Below, in pieces: positions 6,633 through 10,188 of a DNA stretch of 10,188 nt. The notes below the pieces were generated by a model. The model searched no databases. It had not been told where the DNA came from and was given only the letters and a program-made list of their open reading frames with translations. Positions within the stretch are counted from its first letter, which is position 1, and the number at the start of each line of letters is the position of its first letter. Origin of the DNA: Desulfuromonadaceae bacterium UBA5613 (lineage in GTDB: Bacteria > Desulfobacterota > Desulfuromonadia > Desulfuromonadales > UBA2197); contig DIKR01000013.1 of the NCBI GenBank assembly GCA_002424625.1, positions 1 to 10,188 on the forward strand. Reading direction: 5' to 3'. The position numbers were made by a program, and so were the translations under genes.

Positions 6633-7736
6633 ATGGCGACACGTTTGGGCGACCTGTTGTTGCAGCAAGGTTTGGTGAATACGGCGCAGCTCGATGAAGC
6701 CCTGAAATATCAAGTGATCTTCGGCGGCAAACTCGGCACCAACCTTATTGAAATGGGGATCGTGGAAGAAGACGACATTGCCCGGGTCTTAAGTCAACAA
6801 TTCCATGTGCCGACGCTGACTGCCGAAGAGGTGATGGACGTCGAGCCACCCGTTCTCGCCCTCCTCCCCCGCGAACTGGTTGAACAGCACAGTGTCATTC
6901 CGCTCAAGCTGGAAGGGCGGCGACTGACCCTGCTCATGCCCGATCCATCCAACTTCAATCTTATCGACGACCTTGCCTTCCGGACCGGACTGATCATCAA
7001 ACCGGTCGTTGCCGCCGAGGTGCGTCTCATTATCGCCCTTGAAAAGCATTACAACATCGGCCGCGACCGGCGCTACATTCACGTCACCAAAAAGCTGGCA
7101 ACAAAGCGTCCGGCCCCGCCCACCGTCCCGGCCGAGGCAATAACACCGCCGACCTTGACCCCGCCGGTCACCACTGCCCCGCAAGACTTCTCCCTGACGG
7201 ATGTCGCCAGCAGTGAAGAACTTGTCGAGATCGCACCTCTCGAAGAGATTCTTGATAGCGAAACTTTGTCTCTCTATCTCGCCGACGCCCGCGATCGCGA
7301 CGATGTTCTCGACAGCATCGCGTCTTATCTCTCCCATGCATATGAGCGGGTCGCCCTCTTCCTCGTGCGCGGCAACGCCGCACATGGCTGGAAGGCGCGG
7401 GTCGATGGACAGGACCTTCCCGAATTCAAGCTGGCACAATTCCCCCTTGATGAACCCTCCATCCTCAAGACCGTCGCCGAGACCAGCTCCTTCCTCCTTG
7501 GTCCGATCCCCCGCACCCCCTTCAATTCGATGTTCCTGCAGGAGATCGGCGGACGCGTCCCGCAAACCGCCCTGCTCGTCCCCCTGCTGATGATGGGGCG
7601 GGTGGTCGGCATTATCTATGTTGACGGCAAGGGGGAGGAATTGGCAGAGAAACTCTTCGAACTGCAGAAGATCACCCTCAAGGCAGCCATGGCTTTTGAA
7701 ATTCTGGTTTTGAAGAACAAGATCGTCAGTATGTAG
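6633..7736 (+). CDS. Stand-alone MshEN (GspE N-terminal) domain protein with a C-terminal GAF-like domain; predicted c-di-GMP receptor
   Basis: A 367-residue soluble protein. The N-terminus carries two tandem 24-residue repeats, R4-Q27 and K33-Q56, separated by exactly five residues (VIFGG). Each follows the pattern (R/K)LGxxL..xG(L/I)V....(L/I)...L..Q. This layout is the c-di-GMP-binding signature of MshE-type N-terminal domains. The domain continues to about 145 (LPRELVEQHSVIPL and LMPDPSNFNLIDDL are typical). A Pro/Thr-rich linker (159-184) leads to a GAF-like domain about 205-365, with ALLVPLLMMGRVVGIIYVDG near its end. No ATPase (Walker A) domain is present, so this is not a secretion or pilus ATPase. 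The ATG at 6633 is preferred: GGAG (6620-6623) lies 9 bases upstream and the protein then opens MATRLGDLL, as relatives do. An in-frame ATG at 6618 is possible. It follows the fusion gene by 43 bases, probably in the same transcript, and ends at a strong terminator. Ligand binding is inferred from the motif. Confidence 0.88.
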   Translation: MATRLGDLLLQQGLVNTAQLDEALKYQVIFGGKLGTNLIEMGIVEEDDIARVLSQQFHVPTLTAEEVMDVEPPVLALLPRELVEQHSVIPLKLEGRRLTLLMPDPSNFNLIDDLAFRTGLIIKPVVAAEVRLIIALEKHYNIGRDRRYIHVTKKLATKRPAPPTVPAEAITPPTLTPPVTTAPQDFSLTDVASSEELVEIAPLEEILDSETLSLYLADARDRDDVLDSIASYLSHAYERVALFLVRGNAAHGWKARVDGQDLPEFKLAQFPLDEPSILKTVAETSSFLLGPIPRTPFNSMFLQEIGGRVPQTALLVPLLMMGRVVGIIYVDGKGEELAEKLFELQKITLKAAMAFEILVLKNKIVSM

Positions 7737-7748
7737 AAAAACCGGAAC

Positions 7749-7801
7749 CACGACAAAAAAGAGGCTGACACCATGACGGTGCCAGCCTCTTTTTTGTCGT
7801 G
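7749..7801. terminator. Bidirectional intrinsic terminator between convergent genes
   Basis: The arms at 7749-7772 and 7778-7801 are reverse complements over 24 bases with one mismatch (A7769 against C7782) around a 5-base loop, ATGAC. The GC-rich core (GAGGCTG/CAGCCTC) is followed by six T on the plus strand (7789-7795 region) and, read on the minus strand, by six T opposite A7755-A7760. It begins 13 bases after the stop of the MshEN gene and ends 12 bases before the stop of metY on the other strand, so it can end transcription from both sides. Confidence 0.93.
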
Positions 7802-7813
7802 CGAAGGAGAAAT

Positions 7814-9097
7814 TTACTTCTGGCTGGCGGACAGTGCCTGATCGATATCAGCGATAATGTCGCCGGCATCCTCAATGCCGACGGAGAGACGGATGAGGTC
7901 GGGGGTGACGCCGCTCGATTTTTGCTGCTCCGGGGAAAGCTGACGATGGGTGGTGCTGGCCGGGTGGAGGACGCAGCTGCGGGCGTCGCCGACATGGACG
8001 ACGAGCGCGATCAGGCGTGTCGCTTCCATGAATTTTCGACCGGCCTCCGCCCCCCCCTTGATGCCGAAGGTGAGGACGCCGCTGCAACCCTTGGGGAGGT
8101 ACTTGAGCGCCCGGTCGTGGGTGGGGTGACTGGCGAGACCGGGATAACGGGTCCAGCTGACCAGCGGGTGGTTTTCGAGAAATGTGGCGACGGCCAGGGC
8201 ATTGGCGCTGTGGCGCTGCATGCGCAGATGCAGGGTTTCGAGGCCGAGGTTGAAAAGGAAGGCGTTGAGGGGGGCAGGCGTCGCCCCGATATCGCGCATC
8301 AACTGAACGCGGGCCTTGATGATGTAGGCCATCGGTCCGAAGGTCTTGACATACTCGATGCCGTGGTAACTTTCGTCCGGCTCGATCATCTCCGGGAAGC
8401 GGCCGCAGCCCCAGTCGAAGGTGCCGCCATCGACAATGACGCCGCCGACGCTGGTGGCGTGGCCGTCGATGTACTTGGTCGCGGAGTGGATGACGATGTG
8501 GGCGCCATGCTCGAAGGGACGGCAAAGGAAGGGGGTGCCGAAGGTGTTGTCGATAATCAGCGGCGCCTGCATCTCATTGGCGATGGCGGCGAACTTGGCG
8601 AAATCGAGGACGTTGAGGACCGGGTTGCCGATCGTCTCGGCAAAGAGGCAACGCGTCGTCGGCCGGAAGGCCTTCTTGATCTCTGCTGCGGAAGCCTCGG
8701 GATCGACAAAAGTAACTTCGATCCCCATCTTCGGCAGGGTGACAGCAAAGAGGTTGTAGGTGCCGCCATAAAGAGTGCTCGCCGCCACCACGTGCTGGCC
8801 CGATGAACAGATATTGAGGATCGCCAGGGTCGTAGCGGCCTGGCCGGAGGAGGTCGCCATGGCGCCGACGCCCCCTTCCATCTGGGCAATCTTGCGCTCG
8901 AAAGCGTCGCTGGTCGGACTGGCGAGACGAGTATAGAAGAAACCGGGCTCTTCGAGATCAAAGAGCTTGGTGACATGCTCGGCGCTGTCATACTTGAAGG
9001 TGGTGCTCTGGATGATCGGCAGGATCCGCGGCTCCCCTGATTTCGGCTCGTAGCCGCCCTGCACGGCAATAGTGTCAATTTTCCAGTTCGGATTCAT
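7814..9097 (-). CDS. metY: O-acetylhomoserine aminocarboxypropyltransferase (O-acetylhomoserine sulfhydrylase)
   Basis: PLP-dependent cytoplasmic enzyme that makes homocysteine from O-acetylhomoserine and sulfide (direct sulfhydrylation) for methionine synthesis. The 427 residues are the typical length of MetY, longer than MetB/MetZ-type relatives. The PLP lysine is K208 in HSATKYIDGHA. Other Cys/Met metabolism enzyme motifs are QSTTFKY (30-36), YTRLASPT (55-62; the Tyr and Arg contact PLP phosphate in the family), SSGQAAT (83-89), ETIGNP (154-159), DNTFGTPF (183-190) and RLSVGIED near the C-terminus. The insertion with EPDESYHGIEY (239-249) is characteristic of the O-acetylhomoserine branch. 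The ATG at 9097 has AAAGGAG (minus strand, 9112-9106) 8 bases upstream. The gene stands alone, bounded by the shared terminator on its 3' side. The reductase-free sulfide route suits a sulfidic anaerobic habitat, which is inference. Confidence 0.95.
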   Translation of the reverse strand: MNPNWKIDTIAVQGGYEPKSGEPRILPIIQSTTFKYDSAEHVTKLFDLEEPGFFYTRLASPTSDAFERKIAQMEGGVGAMATSSGQAATTLAILNICSSGQHVVAASTLYGGTYNLFAVTLPKMGIEVTFVDPEASAAEIKKAFRPTTRCLFAETIGNPVLNVLDFAKFAAIANEMQAPLIIDNTFGTPFLCRPFEHGAHIVIHSATKYIDGHATSVGGVIVDGGTFDWGCGRFPEMIEPDESYHGIEYVKTFGPMAYIIKARVQLMRDIGATPAPLNAFLFNLGLETLHLRMQRHSANALAVATFLENHPLVSWTRYPGLASHPTHDRALKYLPKGCSGVLTFGIKGGAEAGRKFMEATRLIALVVHVGDARSCVLHPASTTHRQLSPEQQKSSGVTPDLIRLSVGIEDAGDIIADIDQALSASQK

Positions 9098-9150
9098 GGA
9101 GCTTTCTCCTTTTTATTTGTGAAGATAATTGCTGATAACGATTCCGGGCC

Positions 9151-9173
9151 AAAGGCGTCGGCAGGCCTTTTTT
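9151..9173. repeat. Small hairpin between the MFS gene and metY
   Basis: AAAGGC (9151-9156) and GCCTTT (9165-9170) form a 6-base stem with an 8-base loop; the T run continues to 9173 on the plus strand. In that orientation it resembles a weak terminator for antisense (plus-strand) transcription. On the minus strand, the direction of both flanking genes, the U run is short and followed by GGCC, so a role in ending MFS transcription is uncertain. The rest of the 125-base gap (9098-9222) holds the metY ribosome-binding site; no confident promoter or SAM-responsive riboswitch was recognised. Confidence 0.3.
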
Positions 9174-9222
9174 CAGGAGTTGCGAAGGCATCTTAAAACC
9201 AATCCGACTTCCTGTCCACTGC

Positions 9223-10188
9223 TCAGACGTCCGACGAAGGCCGCAACCGCGCCGCCGAAAAAGCGATGCCGATAGCACAGAGACCGCAAAAGATCCACAG
9301 TGCCAGCTGCATACTGCGCAGGAACTGCGGCAGGGTCGCCGCCGTCACCGCGACATCGGCCATGAAGACCGAAAAGATCACGGTAATGATCATCATGCTC
9401 GTCATCATCCCCAGGGTGCGCATGCTCGCCCCGAGACTGGAGGCGACACCAAGATAGCGGGGCTCGACACTCCCCATGATAACGCTGGTATTGGGAGAAG
9501 AGAAGAGGGCAAAACCGGTCCCAAGCAGAGCCAGCGTCGCCATGATCCAAAGGAGCGGCGTAGCGGCGTCGACGCTGGCAGCCAGGCCAAGACCGAGGGC
9601 GCAGAGGGCCATGCCGATGGTGGCGACCCTTGAGGCCGGATAACGATCCGCCAGCCGCCCGCACAACGGGGAGAGGAGCGTCTGCAGCAGCGGCTGGACG
9701 ATGAGGATCAAGCCAGCCTCACGGGCGGTCATCCCCTTGACGTATTGCAGATAAAGACTGAAGAAAAAAGTGACGCCGAAGGTGGCCGCATAATTGAGGA
9801 GCGCCGCCAGATTGGAGAGGGCAAAGACGCGATTGTCGCGCAGCAGGACCATATTAAGGAGAGGATACGTGGTGCACGACTCGATATAAAGGAAGAGGGC
9901 AATGCCGAACATGCCGGAAAGCATCAGCGCAAAAGCCCAGAGCCCGTGGTTGAGGTTGGAGGCGCCGGCGATCAGGAGCAAAATGGCGGCGGCGTAGACC
10001 AGCCCCCCCTGCCAATCAAAAGGTTCGCCCCGGGCGTCGGCCCATTCGCCGCGCAGCTTGAGGCTGGTGACCAGCAGAGTGAGGAGACCCAAAGGGACGC
10101 TGAGATAAAAGATCGAACGCCAGCCCCAGGTGGTGACGAGGATGCCGCCAAGGAACGGGCCGCAGGAGATGCCGGCATAAACGCTGGC
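9223..10188 (-). CDS. Major facilitator superfamily exporter, DHA2 (EmrB/QacA) type, C-terminal part, runs off the right edge
   Basis: Inner-membrane, proton-driven multidrug-type efflux permease. The window holds the last 321 codons including the TGA at 9225-9223; the reading frame stays open to 10188, so the true start is outside. At the edge the minus strand encodes ISCGPFLGGILVTTWGWRSI followed by FYLSVPLG. This is the antiporter motif C region (GP-x-LGG) and the 'GWRxIFYxxxP' segment typical of the DHA2 family after helix 5-6. Further on there are many hydrophobic helices, a GRLADRYPASR motif A-like loop in the second half, and SSPNTSVIMGS followed by LGVASSLGASMRTLG, which match DHA2 C-terminal segments. 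A TTG codon at 10092 is internal and should not be taken as a start. The substrate is unknown. It points toward metY but is separated from it by 125 bases. Confidence 0.9.
   Translation of the reverse strand, partial: ASVYAGISCGPFLGGILVTTWGWRSIFYLSVPLGLLTLLVTSLKLRGEWADARGEPFDWQGGLVYAAAILLLIAGASNLNHGLWAFALMLSGMFGIALFLYIESCTTYPLLNMVLLRDNRVFALSNLAALLNYAATFGVTFFFSLYLQYVKGMTAREAGLILIVQPLLQTLLSPLCGRLADRYPASRVATIGMALCALGLGLAASVDAATPLLWIMATLALLGTGFALFSSPNTSVIMGSVEPRYLGVASSLGASMRTLGMMTSMMIITVIFSVFMADVAVTAATLPQFLRSMQLALWIFCGLCAIGIAFSAARLRPSSDV

Noticed and set aside
6618..7736. MshEN protein as a type II secretion or type IV pilus ATPase (GspE/PilB)
   Set aside because: Only the N-terminal domain is shared; there is no Walker A, Asp box or Walker B sequence, and the C-terminal half is GAF-like.
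7799..8806. Plus-strand open frame of 335 codons
   Set aside because: Antisense to metY, including its PLP lysine region; it starts inside the terminator hairpin and has no domain signature.
9098..9222. Possible SAM or other riboswitch ahead of metY
   Set aside because: Methionine genes are often riboswitch-controlled, but the 125-base gap shows only a short 6-base hairpin and no conserved SAM-box core that I can recognise.
10090..10092. TTG at 10092 as the start of the MFS protein
   Set aside because: The frame continues upstream with typical MFS sequence (GPFLGG, GWRSIFYLSVP) to the window edge, so the codon is internal.

Overview
The window looks like chromosome from a GC-rich anaerobic bacterium, most likely a Desulfuromonadales-type (Geobacter/Pelobacter/Desulfuromonas-like) organism. 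This rests on gene content: a tungsten aldehyde:ferredoxin oxidoreductase (AOR) family protein, a stand-alone MshEN-domain protein of a kind common in that group, and high-GC codon use with short intergenic gaps. It is inference, because there is no rRNA or other taxonomic marker. No mobile element, tRNA, CRISPR array or phage gene was seen.

Layout: (1) 1-2165, minus strand, a tight operon transcribed right to left: dapF (diaminopimelate epimerase), a HIT-family protein, a HAD pyrimidine 5'-nucleotidase-like phosphatase, then the start of nfo (endonuclease IV, running off the left edge). The first two junctions are 4-base ATGA stop/start overlaps and the last is a 3-base gap. A good sigma-70 promoter (2199-2234) lies ahead of dapF. 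(2) 2166-2336 is the divergent intergenic region. (3) 2337-7736, plus strand: an inner-membrane-anchored M23 (LytM-type) peptidase, then, overlapping by ATGA, a 958-residue protein joining an AOR-like module to two class II aldolase-like modules, then 43 bases later a 367-residue MshEN + GAF-like protein. (4) 7749-7801 is a strong bidirectional terminator closing this operon and the convergent metY. (5) 7814-9097, minus strand: metY (O-acetylhomoserine sulfhydrylase). (6) 9223-10188, minus strand: the C-terminal part of a DHA2-type MFS exporter whose start lies beyond the right edge.

The most unusual item is the AOR-aldolase-aldolase fusion at 3713-6589. The AOR part keeps all four cluster cysteines and one of the two pterin loops intact. 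It has lost the usual acidic Pro-Glu-Tyr-Glu segment and the C-terminal tail. The first aldolase module has Asn in place of two of the three zinc histidines, while the second has the full Glu + His-X-His + His set. This suggests an enzyme that makes an aldehyde by retro-aldol cleavage and oxidises it in the same polypeptide, next to a predicted c-di-GMP receptor. The function is not established. The remaining genes are ordinary housekeeping: lysine/peptidoglycan precursor synthesis, nucleotide clean-up, base-excision repair, methionine synthesis and export.
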